Positions 33,725-42,594 of a stretch of DNA of 64,000 nucleotides are shown one piece after another; position 1 is the first letter of the stretch; each line of letters starts with the position of its first letter. Below the pieces are notes generated by a model. That model saw only the letters and a program-made list of their open reading frames with translations, did not search any database and was not told where the DNA came from. The translations under genes were made by a program, and so were the position numbers. The stretch is taken from contig NZ_JACNMO010000002.1 in the NCBI RefSeq assembly GCF_020622345.1, positions 124,001-188,000 of the forward strand, written 5' to 3'. Source of the DNA: Roseobacter weihaiensis. Lineage in GTDB: Bacteria; Pseudomonadota; Alphaproteobacteria; Rhodobacterales; Rhodobacteraceae.

Positions 33725-34179
33725 GCGCGCCGCAACGCCATCAGCCAGAAGCCCACAAGGGCCAGGGAAATCACCGCGTTCCACCCGGCCATGCTGAGAC
33801 CGAACATCTGCCAGGGAATCTCGTCGCAGCGCACCAAGGGGGCCGCGAGAATCTGGTCGAGCAGGGCCTCCGCGCTGATCCCGTCAATCGCGCCCGCACT
33901 GCAGGAGCTGGGGCCTTGCCACCAGCCTTGCTCCACCCCCATGTGATAGAATCCGATGCCCGAAGTGGTCGCGGCGGCCAGCGCGCCAATCACCAGCAGA
34001 CCCTTTTGCCGCACGGTCAGTGCCAGCGCGCCCACGGCAACAGCGATCCCGTGGGGATAGCGCTGCCAGATACACATCTGGCACGGGGCCATCCCGCCCA
34101 GATGCTGAAAGGCATAGGCCCCCGCCAGCAAGAGACCGGAGCCCATAAAGGCGATCAGAAGGGTCTGTCTGGCAGTCAT
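33721..34179 (-). CDS. dsbB: Disulfide bond formation protein DsbB
   Basis: DsbB reoxidises DsbA by passing electrons to quinone. The 152-residue inner-membrane protein has four helices and two periplasmic Cys pairs: Cys33-Cys36 (APCQMCIWQRYPH, the quinone-facing CxxC) and Cys93/Cys118 (SSCSAG and VRCDE). It overlaps the upstream YqaA-like gene in ATGA, so they are probably coupled. Confidence 0.92.
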   Translation of the reverse strand: MTARQTLLIAFMGSGLLLAGAYAFQHLGGMAPCQMCIWQRYPHGIAVAVGALALTVRQKGLLVIGALAAATTSGIGFYHMGVEQGWWQGPSSCSAGAIDGISAEALLDQILAAPLVRCDEIPWQMFGLSMAGWNAVISLALVGFWLMALRRA

Positions 34180-34754
34180 AGAAACCTGAGCACGTAAAAG
34201 CCCCCAAAGAGCAGGACGACAAACAGAATGAACATCAAACCCAGGCGGCGTTCAATGAAATCCCGGATCGGTGCGCCGTATTTCCACAAAAGCACCGCAA
34301 CCAGATAGAACCGCAGGCCGCGCGCGAGGATGGAGGTCAGCACAAAGGTCAAAAGCGGCATGCTGGTCCAGCCGGACATGATGGTGATGACCTTGTAGGG
34401 AAACGGTGTCACGCCAGCGGTGAGCACGGCCCAGAACCCCAGGTCGTTGAATCTGGTGTTGAACGCCTCCATCGCTTCGGCCTTGCCAAGGCTCTGCAGG
34501 ACCGGCTGGCCGATGCTCTCAAAGGCGAATGCACCAATTGCATAGCCCAGAAGCCCACCCAGCACCGAGGACACCAGTGCAACGGTCGCGATCAACCAGG
34601 CCCGCGACGGCGCGGCCAGGATCATCGGGATCATCAGCACATCCGGCGGGATCGGAAAGACAGAGCTTTCGATAAAGCTGAAAAAGGCCAGAACCCACAG
34701 CGCCTGCGGGTGTTCCACCTTGCTGAGCATCCAGTCGTAGAGTTTTCTGAGCAT
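34176..34754 (-). CDS. YqaA/DedA-like membrane protein
   Basis: The 192-residue protein has about five hydrophobic helices and the SNARE-associated/DedA-type core: WVLAFFSFIESSVFPIPPDV (with the E-S-x-FPIPPD motif), LGYAIGAFAFESIGQP, and FWAVLTAGVTPFPYKVITIM. DedA relatives are implicated in lipid scrambling and membrane homeostasis. The ATG at 34754 has AGGAAAG seven bases upstream; the frame running upstream of it is an artefact of reading through the tRNA gene. It is translationally coupled to dsbB. Confidence 0.88.
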   Translation of the reverse strand: MLRKLYDWMLSKVEHPQALWVLAFFSFIESSVFPIPPDVLMIPMILAAPSRAWLIATVALVSSVLGGLLGYAIGAFAFESIGQPVLQSLGKAEAMEAFNTRFNDLGFWAVLTAGVTPFPYKVITIMSGWTSMPLLTFVLTSILARGLRFYLVAVLLWKYGAPIRDFIERRLGLMFILFVVLLFGGFYVLRFL

Positions 34755-34882
34755 CTGCCGCTTTCCTGCTGCCTGTCCGGCAGGGCAAGAGCATGGTGAT
34801 CTGCACAGGTCAAGGTGGCGGGGGGGAAAAGTGCGAAAATCCTCTTGCCGGGCGGGCGCGCACGCGGTAAGTCGCTGTCGTT

Positions 34883-34966
34883 GCCCAAGTGGCGGAATGG
34901 TAGACGCAGGGGATTCAAAATCCCCCGCCGCAAGGCGTGCCGGTTCGAGTCCGGCCTTGGGTACCA
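34883..34966 (+). tRNA. tRNA-Leu, anticodon CAA
   Basis: The acceptor stem is GCCCAAG (34883-34889) with CTTGGGT (34956-34962), closed by a terminal G-U pair, then discriminator A and encoded CCA (34964-34966). The anticodon loop TTCAAAA places CAA at 34916-34918. A long variable arm (about CGCCGCAAGGCG) and the T-arm GGTTCGAGTCC identify a leucine, type II tRNA, decoding UUG. It is 84 bases long. It is oriented opposite to the flanking YqaA and MocA genes. Confidence 0.95.
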
Positions 34967-35357
34967 CGCATCAGCGCCAGATAGTTTGACCAGGGTCGAT
35001 TCGGCCCGTGTGCCCCGATGTGGTGTTGTCTTTGCGCACCTTGCGAGAAACCGGGTCTGCCCGATGTGATTCCCGCTTTGAGTATCCTCTGCGCTGCAAA
35101 ACCGTTGTCGCCGTGTGTTCTGCGCGCTCTCAATCCAACGGAGGTCGGGAGTGTCAGAGGCGACCCATCTGCGGCCCGGTCATGCAAAGGTTTGGAAATT
35201 AGGACTTTGAAACAGACGCTTGCTGTTCCTGAGGCTCAAAACAGAAGGCTGGCCTGACGGTCCATGCCGCCGCACGGCGGCGGCTTGACGTCCGCAACGC
35301 GGATGATCTGCTTCGGCCCTGATATGGTTGAGGTTACTGGCGTCGATCCGACGACCG
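34967..35357. other. Non-coding stretch between tRNA-Leu and the MocA-like gene
   Basis: This 391-base region shows no convincing gene: the open frames in it are short, have no ribosome-binding site and no recognisable protein. A GC hairpin, GCCGCC (35266-35271) with GGCGGC (35276-35281) around GCAC, lies 77 bases after the MocA-like stop on the minus strand, without a T-run. I see nothing else there. Confidence 0.5.
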
Positions 35358-35978
35358 TCAGGGCTGGCGGGTTGCCCGCCATGCCGCCCAGTCTTCGGGG
35401 GTGTCGAGGTCACGCCGCGCGCGCCGGCCGGGCAGGGGCACCGGAACGGTGCGGTCGCGATGCTGACGCACCACCTCCTGGCCGCCGGTGTCGCCCGACA
35501 GCCGAGAGAGGTCCGCGAACAGCGGGTTGGCAAAGACGATGGGATGGCCCGGCGCGCCCTCCTGGGTGGTGCCGCGCCAAATCACGGCCGTGCGATCCTG
35601 ATCCATCGCCGCAAACACGCAGCGCAGGTCTTCTGCGGTCAACTCCGGCAGGTCCGCCAGCAGCACCATGACCGCGGGGCAGTCTTGCGGCAGCGCTGCC
35701 AGCGCCCCTTTGAGGCTTGCGCTCATGCCCAGAGCGGCGTCCGGGATGGGGCAGGGTGTGACATCGCACCCCTCAAGGGTTGCATAGCGGGGATGCGGCG
35801 CGGGCGGCAGGGCGACGATCACCGGCCCGGATGTTGCTGCGCGCGCGGTCTCTGCCCGGTCGCGCAGCAACGGCTTTCCGTCGATCTGTTCCAGCAGTTT
35901 GTCCCGCCCGCGCATCCGGGAGGACTGCCCGGCGGCCAACAGAATGATGGGCAAGCGGGAGAGGTCTGTTTGTTTCAT
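35358..35978 (-). CDS. MocA-like molybdenum cofactor cytidylyltransferase
   Basis: The 206-residue protein has the MobA/MocA nucleotidyltransferase motif IILLAAGQSSRMRGRDKLLE at residues 11-30, followed by LPQDCPAVMVLLADLPELTA (metal-binding Asp) and GHPIVFANPLFADLSRLSGD. MocA activates molybdopterin with CTP to make the dinucleotide used by xanthine-dehydrogenase-family enzymes, whereas MobA uses GTP; the LAAGxSxRMG(R)xK form with this downstream pattern fits the MocA branch, though GTP use cannot be excluded. It would serve the CoxSML enzyme of this window. It lies 38 bases downstream of the FAD/GcvT enzyme gene. Confidence 0.82.
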   Translation of the reverse strand: MKQTDLSRLPIILLAAGQSSRMRGRDKLLEQIDGKPLLRDRAETARAATSGPVIVALPPAPHPRYATLEGCDVTPCPIPDAALGMSASLKGALAALPQDCPAVMVLLADLPELTAEDLRCVFAAMDQDRTAVIWRGTTQEGAPGHPIVFANPLFADLSRLSGDTGGQEVVRQHRDRTVPVPLPGRRARRDLDTPEDWAAWRATRQP

Positions 35979-36016
35979 AGGCTCTGCCTACCGCAGCTGA
36001 CGGGCGCGCGAAAGCG

Positions 36017-38422
36017 TCAGCCCCGCATCCGCTGTCCCGTCGGGTCAAAGGACGGCACCCGCACGACGCGGGCGGGGCGCATTTCCCCGAGGATTTCAAT
36101 CGCGACCCGCTCGGTGCTGTCCACTTTCTCTCGTGGCAGGAAGCCAAGGGCCAGCGAGGCCTGGCTGTGATGCGCATAGCCACCGGAGGTGCAAAAACCG
36201 ACAACCTCACCGTCTAGCCAGATCGGCTCATAGCCCTGCACATCCGCATCCTCGGCGTCCACGTCGAACCAGACAAGCTGGCGCGCGGGGCCGGTGGCAC
36301 GCTCGGCCTCTGCCGCCGCGCGCCCGATGAAGTCTGTGTCCTTTTTCCAGTGTATGAACCGATCCAGCCCCGTCTCGGCTGCGGTATAATCGGGCGAGAA
36401 CTCTGCCATCCAACTGCCAAAGAACCGATCCAACCGCAGCGACATCATCGCCCGCATGCCAAAGGGGGTCATCCCGTGCGCCTGTCCGGCCTCCCACAGC
36501 ACCTGCCAGAGCGCGCGCTGGCTTTGGACATCGCAGTAGATCTCGTAGCCGAGATCTCCGGTATAGCTGACGCGCTGCACGAGGCAGTCCGCCATCCCGA
36601 TCGTCATGCGCCGCACGTCCAGAAAGGCAAGATCGACTGCGTCTCGGGTCGCGGCCCCCAGCACCTCGCGTGCTTTGGGTCCCGCGATCTGAAACCCGGT
36701 CAGCGTATCGGAGAGGTTTTCGATCAAGACCCCATCCCGATCCTGTTGCAGGAACCAGCGCCAGTGAAAGGCCTGCGCGCCATAGGAGGCGGTCAGGCGA
36801 AACTCGGTCTCGCTCAGGCAGGAGATCGTGAAATCCCCGATCAGCCTGCCCTGCGGCGACAGCATCGGTGACAGGCTGAGCCGCCCCGGTTTGGGCACCC
36901 GACCGGCCATGACCCGGTCGAGCCAGGCACGCGCCTGAACCCCGGACACACGGTACTTGCCGAAGTTCTGAAGTTCATTGATTCCAACCGCTTGCCGGAC
37001 GGATTTCACCTCGCGTGCGACCGCGTCAAAGGCATCAGAGCGGCGAAAGGACGGTGTCTCGTAGTCAGGCTCACTCCCTTGGGCAAAGTAATTCGCCACC
37101 TCCAGCCCGTACTGCTGGCCCCAGACAGCGCCCATCCGGGTGAAGGTGTCATACATCGGCGTGGTGCGGAACGGGCGGGCGGCGGGCAGCTCTTCGTTCG
37201 GGTAAGCCACGGAAAAGCGTTTCTGGTAGTTCTCGATCACCTTGGGACGGGTGTAGCCCGGCGTGATCCAGGTGCCAAAGCGCGCCACATCCATCGCCAT
37301 CACATCGCGCTCCGGCTCGCCTTCGATGATCCACTGGGCGAGCGTCAGACCGACACCGCCGCCCTGGCTGAAGCCCGCCATCACGCCGCAGGCGGACCAG
37401 TAGTTGCGCATGCCCGGCACCGGCCCGACAAGCGGGTTGCCATCGGGGGCAAAGGTAAAGGGGCCGTGGATCACCGATTTCACCCCCGCCGTGGCGAGCA
37501 CCGGAAAGCGCTGATAGGCAAACTCGATGGAGCTTTCGATCTTGTCGAAATCATCGGGCAGCAGCTCATGCCCGAACGACCACGGTGTGCCATCGACGGC
37601 CCAGGGTTTGCAGGGCTGCTCGTAAAACCCGATGCAAAGCCCGCGCCCCTCCTGCCGCAGATAGCTCTCGCCCGCGGGGTCCATCACATGCGGATGCTCG
37701 CTGTCGCGCTCGAAGATCTCGGGGATGTCATCGGTGACGATGTATTGATGCTCCATCGGGTGCAGGGGAAAGTAGACACCCGCCATCGCCCCCACCTCGC
37801 GGGCCCAAAGACCGCCCGCGTTGACCACATGTTCGGCATGCACGGTGCCCTTGTCGGTGACCACGTCCCAGGTGCCGTCGGCGCGCTGGGTGGTCTCGCG
37901 CACCATGCAATGGGTTTCAATCGTGGCGCCACCCATGCGGGCCGCCTTGGCATAGGCGTGCGTGGTGCCGGAAGGATCAAGATGCCCGTCGAGCGGATCG
38001 TAGAGCGCGCCGATGATCCCCTCCAGATTGGTGATGGGGGCGATTCTGGCGATCTCTTCGGGCCCCACGATTTCCGTATCCAGCCCCATGAAGCGGTGCT
38101 TTGCCCGCTCCGCCAGCAGCATGTCGAAGCGGTCACGGTTGTCTGCCAGCGTCACACCGCCCACGTGATGCAACCCGCAAGACAGCCCCGTGATCTCCTC
38201 CAGCTCCTTGTAGAGACGAATGGTATAGCCCTGCAGGGCCGCCATGTTGGTGTCCCCGTTGAGCGTATGAAACCCGCCCGCCGCGTGCCAGGTGGAGCCC
38301 GATGTCAGCTCGGACCGCTCCAGCAGCATCACATCGGACCAGCCGAGCTTGGTCAGATGGTAGAGCACGGAGGCCCCCACGACGCCTCCGCCGATGACAG
38401 CTACGCGGGTTGTGGTTTCCAT
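36017..38422 (-). CDS. Dimethylglycine-dehydrogenase-type FAD/GcvT oxidoreductase, paralogue A
   Basis: The 801-residue protein has an N-terminal FAD-binding DAO domain (VAVIGGGVVGASVLYHLTKL, and TSGSTWHAAGG, whose His lies where related dimethylglycine dehydrogenases link FAD covalently), a central FAO region (about 370-430) and a C-terminal folate-binding GcvT-like half (about 430-800; ELQNFGKYRVSGVQARAWLD, VSYTGDLGYEIYC, and RALMSL-type MRAMMSLRLDRFFGSW). Such enzymes oxidatively demethylate dimethylglycine, sarcosine or relatives and load tetrahydrofolate. Substrate is not determined. It is a paralogue of the gene at 40099, and the two are divergently oriented. Confidence 0.87.
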   Translation of the reverse strand: METTTRVAVIGGGVVGASVLYHLTKLGWSDVMLLERSELTSGSTWHAAGGFHTLNGDTNMAALQGYTIRLYKELEEITGLSCGLHHVGGVTLADNRDRFDMLLAERAKHRFMGLDTEIVGPEEIARIAPITNLEGIIGALYDPLDGHLDPSGTTHAYAKAARMGGATIETHCMVRETTQRADGTWDVVTDKGTVHAEHVVNAGGLWAREVGAMAGVYFPLHPMEHQYIVTDDIPEIFERDSEHPHVMDPAGESYLRQEGRGLCIGFYEQPCKPWAVDGTPWSFGHELLPDDFDKIESSIEFAYQRFPVLATAGVKSVIHGPFTFAPDGNPLVGPVPGMRNYWSACGVMAGFSQGGGVGLTLAQWIIEGEPERDVMAMDVARFGTWITPGYTRPKVIENYQKRFSVAYPNEELPAARPFRTTPMYDTFTRMGAVWGQQYGLEVANYFAQGSEPDYETPSFRRSDAFDAVAREVKSVRQAVGINELQNFGKYRVSGVQARAWLDRVMAGRVPKPGRLSLSPMLSPQGRLIGDFTISCLSETEFRLTASYGAQAFHWRWFLQQDRDGVLIENLSDTLTGFQIAGPKAREVLGAATRDAVDLAFLDVRRMTIGMADCLVQRVSYTGDLGYEIYCDVQSQRALWQVLWEAGQAHGMTPFGMRAMMSLRLDRFFGSWMAEFSPDYTAAETGLDRFIHWKKDTDFIGRAAAEAERATGPARQLVWFDVDAEDADVQGYEPIWLDGEVVGFCTSGGYAHHSQASLALGFLPREKVDSTERVAIEILGEMRPARVVRVPSFDPTGQRMRG

Positions 38423-38550
38423 GGCGACCTCCGGTCAGTGGTTTTCAGCAAACTGCGCATCTGGACTGCAGAAGGCTGGGCTGAAAACGACCAATCATGC
38501 CGTTTTGAGGATCGCAGGGAGCAGGTGGGCAGGGGGGTGGGGGCCTGCTG

Positions 38551-38778
38551 TTACAAAAATCCTTCGCCACTGCAACTGGAACAGCGGCGCGACCGGGTGC
38601 CGTAGCAGGCATCGCAGCGGCCAAAGACCGGCTTGCCCAGACGGTCCCGGCTTTTGAGGATGCGACCTTGCCCGCCGCAGCTGACGCAGCGGGCCTGACC
38701 GGACCCGTGGCAGCGATGACATCGGCGCTTGGCTTCGGGCTTGGGTGTCTTGCGATCATGGGGGGCGTATTTGTCCAT
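38551..38778 (-). CDS. Mini zinc-finger protein with four CxxCxGxG-type repeats
   Basis: The 75-residue protein consists almost wholly of DnaJ-like zinc motifs: CHRCHGSG, CVSCGGQG, CDACYGTR and CSSCSGEG. The spacing between the first and second pairs and between the third and fourth matches the two zinc sites of the DnaJ cysteine-rich domain, but the J-domain, Gly/Phe region and substrate-binding domains are absent. ATG 38778 is preceded by a GTG at 38781; the upstream run is GGAAAAAAGAAAAGG. It lies 128 bases before the paralogue A gene on the same strand. Thiol-disulfide or chaperone-type activity is inferred from DnaJ zinc domains. Confidence 0.75.
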   Translation of the reverse strand: MDKYAPHDRKTPKPEAKRRCHRCHGSGQARCVSCGGQGRILKSRDRLGKPVFGRCDACYGTRSRRCSSCSGEGFL

Positions 38779-39020
38779 CACCTTTTCTTTTTTCCGCTGT
38801 GACGCAGGGTCAACAAACCATAGCGCGGCTGCTCTGTCACCACTGCCGGGGGCTTTTTGGCACCCGTGGCCGTAGCGGTGGCTGCAGGCACCCTGTGTCA
38901 GATGTCATGTGCGTTTGGTTTTTCGCGCATGCTCTGGCCCGGGGCTGCAAGATGGCATGGCGCAGCCAAGGTCTGGGAAAAGGTCAAAGTGACCTGTGCT
39001 GCGGAAACGACCAAGGGGTG

Positions 39021-39761
39021 TTATTCAGCTTTCTGGAGTTTGAGGATGATCTCGGGGCTGCCTTCATCGAACGCGGCACCATCCCAATCACCGGTAACGG
39101 AGACCGTACGCAGACCGGCCATCGCCGCCAGCTCCTGAATCGTGGGGAGCGGCATAAAGCGGAGTTTGCTTTGAGAAAACGTCGGCTTGTCGCTGTTGCT
39201 GAAAGCATAGCTCTCGGAAAGTGTTATGACCTCTCCCTCAATCGCTTCCACGTCCCGGGTGACCTTTACGGTGCCACCACCGCTCAGTGAGACAGGCGGT
39301 GCCCCATGCGAGGGCGTCCATCGCTCCCAGGCCTTCGCTGCAGGATTACGTGTCTCGAACCAGAAAGAAGCCCCTTCGGACATCCGAATGGCAACATCTC
39401 GAAATAACGCAAGCACCTGGTCTTCGGCCAAAAGGCACTGAAAGGCATGGCCTGTCATCACGGCAGCATCAAAGCGCTCTTTTTGATCCAGATCCGCCAC
39501 GAAACCCACAACCCACATCACTTCATTTGCACCGCTCTTTGATTTGGCGGCAGCAACCATCTGGGGGGCGGGGTCAATCGCGGTGGTGGCATATCCTGCT
39601 GACGCAAGCGCGCGCGCAAAACGCCCCGTCCCGCATCCGATATCCAGGATTCGACGTGGCGGAGTCGGGAGGCGCGCGCGATAGAAATCAAAGTCGGACC
39701 TTGATGCGTTCAAGGCGTCGTAGACCTCAACGAGGCGTTCTTCTCGATACAGCTGGTCCAT
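39021..39761 (-). CDS. Class I SAM-dependent methyltransferase
   Basis: The 246-residue protein has the SAM-binding motif ILDIGCGTGRFARALASAGY (residues about 38-57), acidic Asp at the end of beta2 (TAIDPAPQMV), and the post-II motif DAAVMTGHAFQCLL. This is the methyltransf_25-like fold of small-molecule methyltransferases; the acceptor is unknown. It lies between two demethylating FAD/GcvT genes, transcribed toward the mini zinc-finger gene with a 240-base gap in which I see no gene. Confidence 0.85.
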   Translation of the reverse strand: MDQLYREERLVEVYDALNASRSDFDFYRARLPTPPRRILDIGCGTGRFARALASAGYATTAIDPAPQMVAAAKSKSGANEVMWVVGFVADLDQKERFDAAVMTGHAFQCLLAEDQVLALFRDVAIRMSEGASFWFETRNPAAKAWERWTPSHGAPPVSLSGGGTVKVTRDVEAIEGEVITLSESYAFSNSDKPTFSQSKLRFMPLPTIQELAAMAGLRTVSVTGDWDGAAFDEGSPEIILKLQKAE

Positions 39762-40098
39762 GGAAGCTACTTCTCACGAACATATCGTCTCGTAAACAGT
39801 CGGCACCAATTGCGAGCGCTCAGCAACGCTGTGGCGGGCTTTCCGGCAAGGACCTGAAGAGATTGATTTTGTCCTGCGGGGCGGGCCCTGGATCAGGATC
39901 TCTCGGCGTTTCGGTCAAAGATGGCTTGCGTACTGGTCTTCCGGCAGACCGAACAGCATGAGGTGAATGTAGAATTGACCGGCATGCGATGCGATGGCCT
40001 GTTGCTCAGGTGCGACCAGAAATGTCGCCGGGGGGCCAACCAAGACGGCGCCAGAGGGGCAGGATGATGCAAGTTCACGCTCAACAGAAAGTTCCCCC
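39762..40098. other. Intergenic region between methyltransferase and paralogue B, one weak antisense frame
   Basis: This 337-base gap separates two divergent genes. On the minus strand, a 70-codon frame (40127-39915) reads SSCPSGAVLVGPPATFLVAP and LMLFGLPEDQYASH, which looks protein-like, but its start overlaps the paralogue B gene and it has no recognised family. It may be a decayed remnant of a regulator. No convincing promoter pair was picked out. Confidence 0.35.
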
Positions 40099-42522
40099 AT
40101 GCGCACCCACGCCCAAGCAGTCGTCATCGGAGGCGGCGTGATTGGATGCTCGATCCTCTATCACCTGACCAAGATGGGCTGGACGGATGTGGTCTTGCTG
40201 GAACGGGATGAGCTGACGTCTGGGTCCACATGGCATGCGGCTGCCAACATCCACGGCCTGCATGACAGCACCAACATCAGTCGCATCCAGCACTATACCA
40301 TGACTCTCTATAACAGCCTTGAGGCGGAGACCGGTCAAAGTTGCGGGGTTTTTCAGCCTGGCGCGCTCTATCTCGCGCAGACAGAAGCGCGCGAACATCA
40401 GTTGCGCTTGCAGGCGGCCAAGGCAAAGCTATACGGCATGAATTTTCACGAGGTGAGCCAGAAGGAGGCCGAGCGGCTGCATCCGCTTGTCGATTTCGAG
40501 GGCATCCGGTGCATCATGTGGGAACCGGACGGTGGCAATGTGGACCCTTCGGGGGTGACCCATGCCTATGCGGCGGGGGCCCGCGCGGCGGGGGCGGAGA
40601 TCATCCGCTTTTGCCCGGTGACCGGCACGGAGCAGCAACCGGATGGCAGCTGGATCGTACGCACGCCCAAAGGCGAGATTGCGACCGAGTGGGTCGTGAA
40701 TGCCGCGGGCCTTTGGGGGCGCGAGGTGGCGGCGCTGGCGGGGCTGACGCTGCCCTTGCAACCTACCGAGCACCAGTATTTTGTCACCGAAACCATTGCC
40801 GAGATCGCCGCGCTGGATCGTCGCCTGCCGTCGGTCGCGGATCGGGACGGCGAGTATTATCTGCGGCAGGAAGGCCAGGGGCTGCTGGTCGGAGCCTATG
40901 AAAAGGCGGTGGCGTTCTGGGCCGAGGAGGGCACTCCGCAAGGATTCGGCCATGAGCTTTTCGCAGACGATCTGGAGCGGATCGAGGACAATGTGCTGCG
41001 CGCCATCGACCGGGTGCCCGTGGTGGGCAGGGCCGGGATCAAGAGGGTGATAAACGGCCCGATGATCTGGTCACCCGACAGCAACGTGCTATTTGGTCCG
41101 GTGCCGGAGCTTGGCAACTATTTCTGTTGCAACGGCATCATTCCGGGCTTTTCGCAATCGGGCGGCATGGGGCTGCTGGCCGCCGACTGGATTGTGACCG
41201 GTGAGACGCGATACGATATGTTTGCCTGGGATATCGCGCGGTTCGGGGCCTGGGCGGACAAAGCCTTCACCCGCGCGCGGGTGGGCGACCAATACGCCAA
41301 CCGTTTCAAGATCCATTTCCCGCAGGAAGAGCGCGCCGCAGGTCGGCCCCTGCGCCACCGCCCGGCTTATGACGCTCAACAGGCCGCAGGGGCGGTGTTC
41401 GGGCTGAACAGCGGGTGGGAGCATCCGCTCTATTACGGGCAAGCGGCAGGATCGGAGGATCAGACCCACGGCTTTACCCGGCAGAACTGGTGGCATCAGG
41501 TGGGCGCGGAATGCCGGATGCTGCGCCGCCATGCCGGCATCATCGACATCTCAAATTTCGCCAAATACCGCTGCGCCGGGCCGGGGGCCGAGACCTGGCT
41601 GAACGCGGTCTTTGCCAACAAGATGCCCAGGTCGGTGGGCCGGTCCTGCCTGACGCCGCTGATTGGCAAACGCGGCGGCATTGCGGGCGATTTCACCGTC
41701 ACGCGGGTGGCGGAGGAGGCGTTCTGGATCATCGGCTCAGGGCTGGCAGAGCGGTATCACCAGCGGTTCTTCAATGTCGTTCCGCTGCCGCATGGCACGC
41801 GTTTTGAAAGCCAGACGGACGCCATCTGCGGCTTTAACGTGGCGGGGCCGAGATCAAGGGAGATCTTGCAGCGGCTCACCCCGACCTCGCTTGCGACCGA
41901 AGATTTCCCCTTCATGCGCTCAAAGTGGATCGAGCTCAATGGCATAGGCGTGCTGGCGTTGCGGGTCAGCTTTACCGGCGATCTGGGATGGGAGCTTCAT
42001 TGCGCGACCAAAGATCAACTGCCGCTCTTTGAGGCGTTGCTGCCGGCGGGGCGGGATTTCAATGTGGGGCCTGTTGGCAGCCGCGCCCTGATGAGCTTGC
42101 GTATCGAAAAGGGCTATGGCTCCTGGGGGCGCGAATACAGTCCCGAATACTGGCCACAAGAGGTGGGGCTCGACCGGCTTTGCAAGTTGGAGAAGGATTT
42201 CCTGAACAAGGAGGCCGTGATCGAAACGCTTGCTAGAGCGCCGCGCGAGCACTTGGTGATGCTGGCGCTGGATCATGCGCAGACCGAGGCGTCGAATGCT
42301 GATGCGACAGGCGGGGAACCCATTTTCAAGGACGGGCAGGGGGTTGGTCGGGTCACCTCAGGTACCTATGGGTACAGCGTCGGCATGAGCCTTGCCATGG
42401 GCTATGTGACAGACGTGCAGCCCGGCGATCAGGTTGAGGTGATGGTGCTGGGTCAGCCGCATCGCGCCACGATCCTGCACAAGCCGCCCTTTGATCCGGA
42501 GGGGGAAAGGCTTCGCGCTTAG
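40099..42522 (+). CDS. Dimethylglycine-dehydrogenase-type FAD/GcvT oxidoreductase, paralogue B
   Basis: The 807-residue protein has the same architecture as paralogue A: FAD-binding N-terminus (AVVIGGGVIGCSILYHLTKM, then TSGSTWHAAANIHGL), a middle FAO region, and a GcvT-like C-terminal half (DISNFAKYRCAGPGAETWLN, VSFTGDLGWELHC, RALMSLRIEKGYGSWGREYS and a terminal GcvT_C segment near LAMGYVTDVQPGDQV). Folate-dependent oxidative demethylation of an N-methyl amino acid is the likely reaction. The start at 40099 gives MRTHAQAVVIGGG but has only a weak upstream site. It converges with the VPLPA-CTERM gene and ends 18 bases before that gene's terminator. Confidence 0.86.
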   Translation: MRTHAQAVVIGGGVIGCSILYHLTKMGWTDVVLLERDELTSGSTWHAAANIHGLHDSTNISRIQHYTMTLYNSLEAETGQSCGVFQPGALYLAQTEAREHQLRLQAAKAKLYGMNFHEVSQKEAERLHPLVDFEGIRCIMWEPDGGNVDPSGVTHAYAAGARAAGAEIIRFCPVTGTEQQPDGSWIVRTPKGEIATEWVVNAAGLWGREVAALAGLTLPLQPTEHQYFVTETIAEIAALDRRLPSVADRDGEYYLRQEGQGLLVGAYEKAVAFWAEEGTPQGFGHELFADDLERIEDNVLRAIDRVPVVGRAGIKRVINGPMIWSPDSNVLFGPVPELGNYFCCNGIIPGFSQSGGMGLLAADWIVTGETRYDMFAWDIARFGAWADKAFTRARVGDQYANRFKIHFPQEERAAGRPLRHRPAYDAQQAAGAVFGLNSGWEHPLYYGQAAGSEDQTHGFTRQNWWHQVGAECRMLRRHAGIIDISNFAKYRCAGPGAETWLNAVFANKMPRSVGRSCLTPLIGKRGGIAGDFTVTRVAEEAFWIIGSGLAERYHQRFFNVVPLPHGTRFESQTDAICGFNVAGPRSREILQRLTPTSLATEDFPFMRSKWIELNGIGVLALRVSFTGDLGWELHCATKDQLPLFEALLPAGRDFNVGPVGSRALMSLRIEKGYGSWGREYSPEYWPQEVGLDRLCKLEKDFLNKEAVIETLARAPREHLVMLALDHAQTEASNADATGGEPIFKDGQGVGRVTSGTYGYSVGMSLAMGYVTDVQPGDQVEVMVLGQPHRATILHKPPFDPEGERLRA

Positions 42523-42540
42523 GGCTGTCACGCACGCCAT

Positions 42541-42571
42541 AAAAAAAGCCGCGCAACTGAATGCGCGGCTT
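42541..42571 (-). terminator. Strong terminator of the VPLPA-CTERM gene
   Basis: AAGCCGCGCA at 42546-42555 pairs with TGCGCGGCTT at 42562-42571 around a six-base loop. The run of seven A residues at 42541-42547 is a T-run for minus-strand transcripts. It lies between the convergent ends of the VPLPA-CTERM gene and paralogue B and may also stop plus-strand transcripts, though it has no T tract in that direction. Confidence 0.85.
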
Positions 42572-42594
42572 AAGGATCCTGTCAGACTTGCGTC

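Noticed and set aside
34755-34967. Upstream extension of the YqaA-like frame that reads PKAGLEPARLAAGDFESP
   Set aside because: This is the reverse translation of the tRNA-Leu gene, a well-known artefact; the real start is 34754 with AGGAAAG upstream.
36992-38605. 537-codon plus-strand frame antisense to paralogue A
   Set aside because: Paralogue A is motif-supported on the minus strand across the same span, and the frame has no recognisable protein.
38745-39290. 181-codon plus-strand frame over the mini zinc-finger gene and the methyltransferase end
   Set aside because: No recognisable domain, and it spans a motif-rich minus-strand gene and an intergenic gap.
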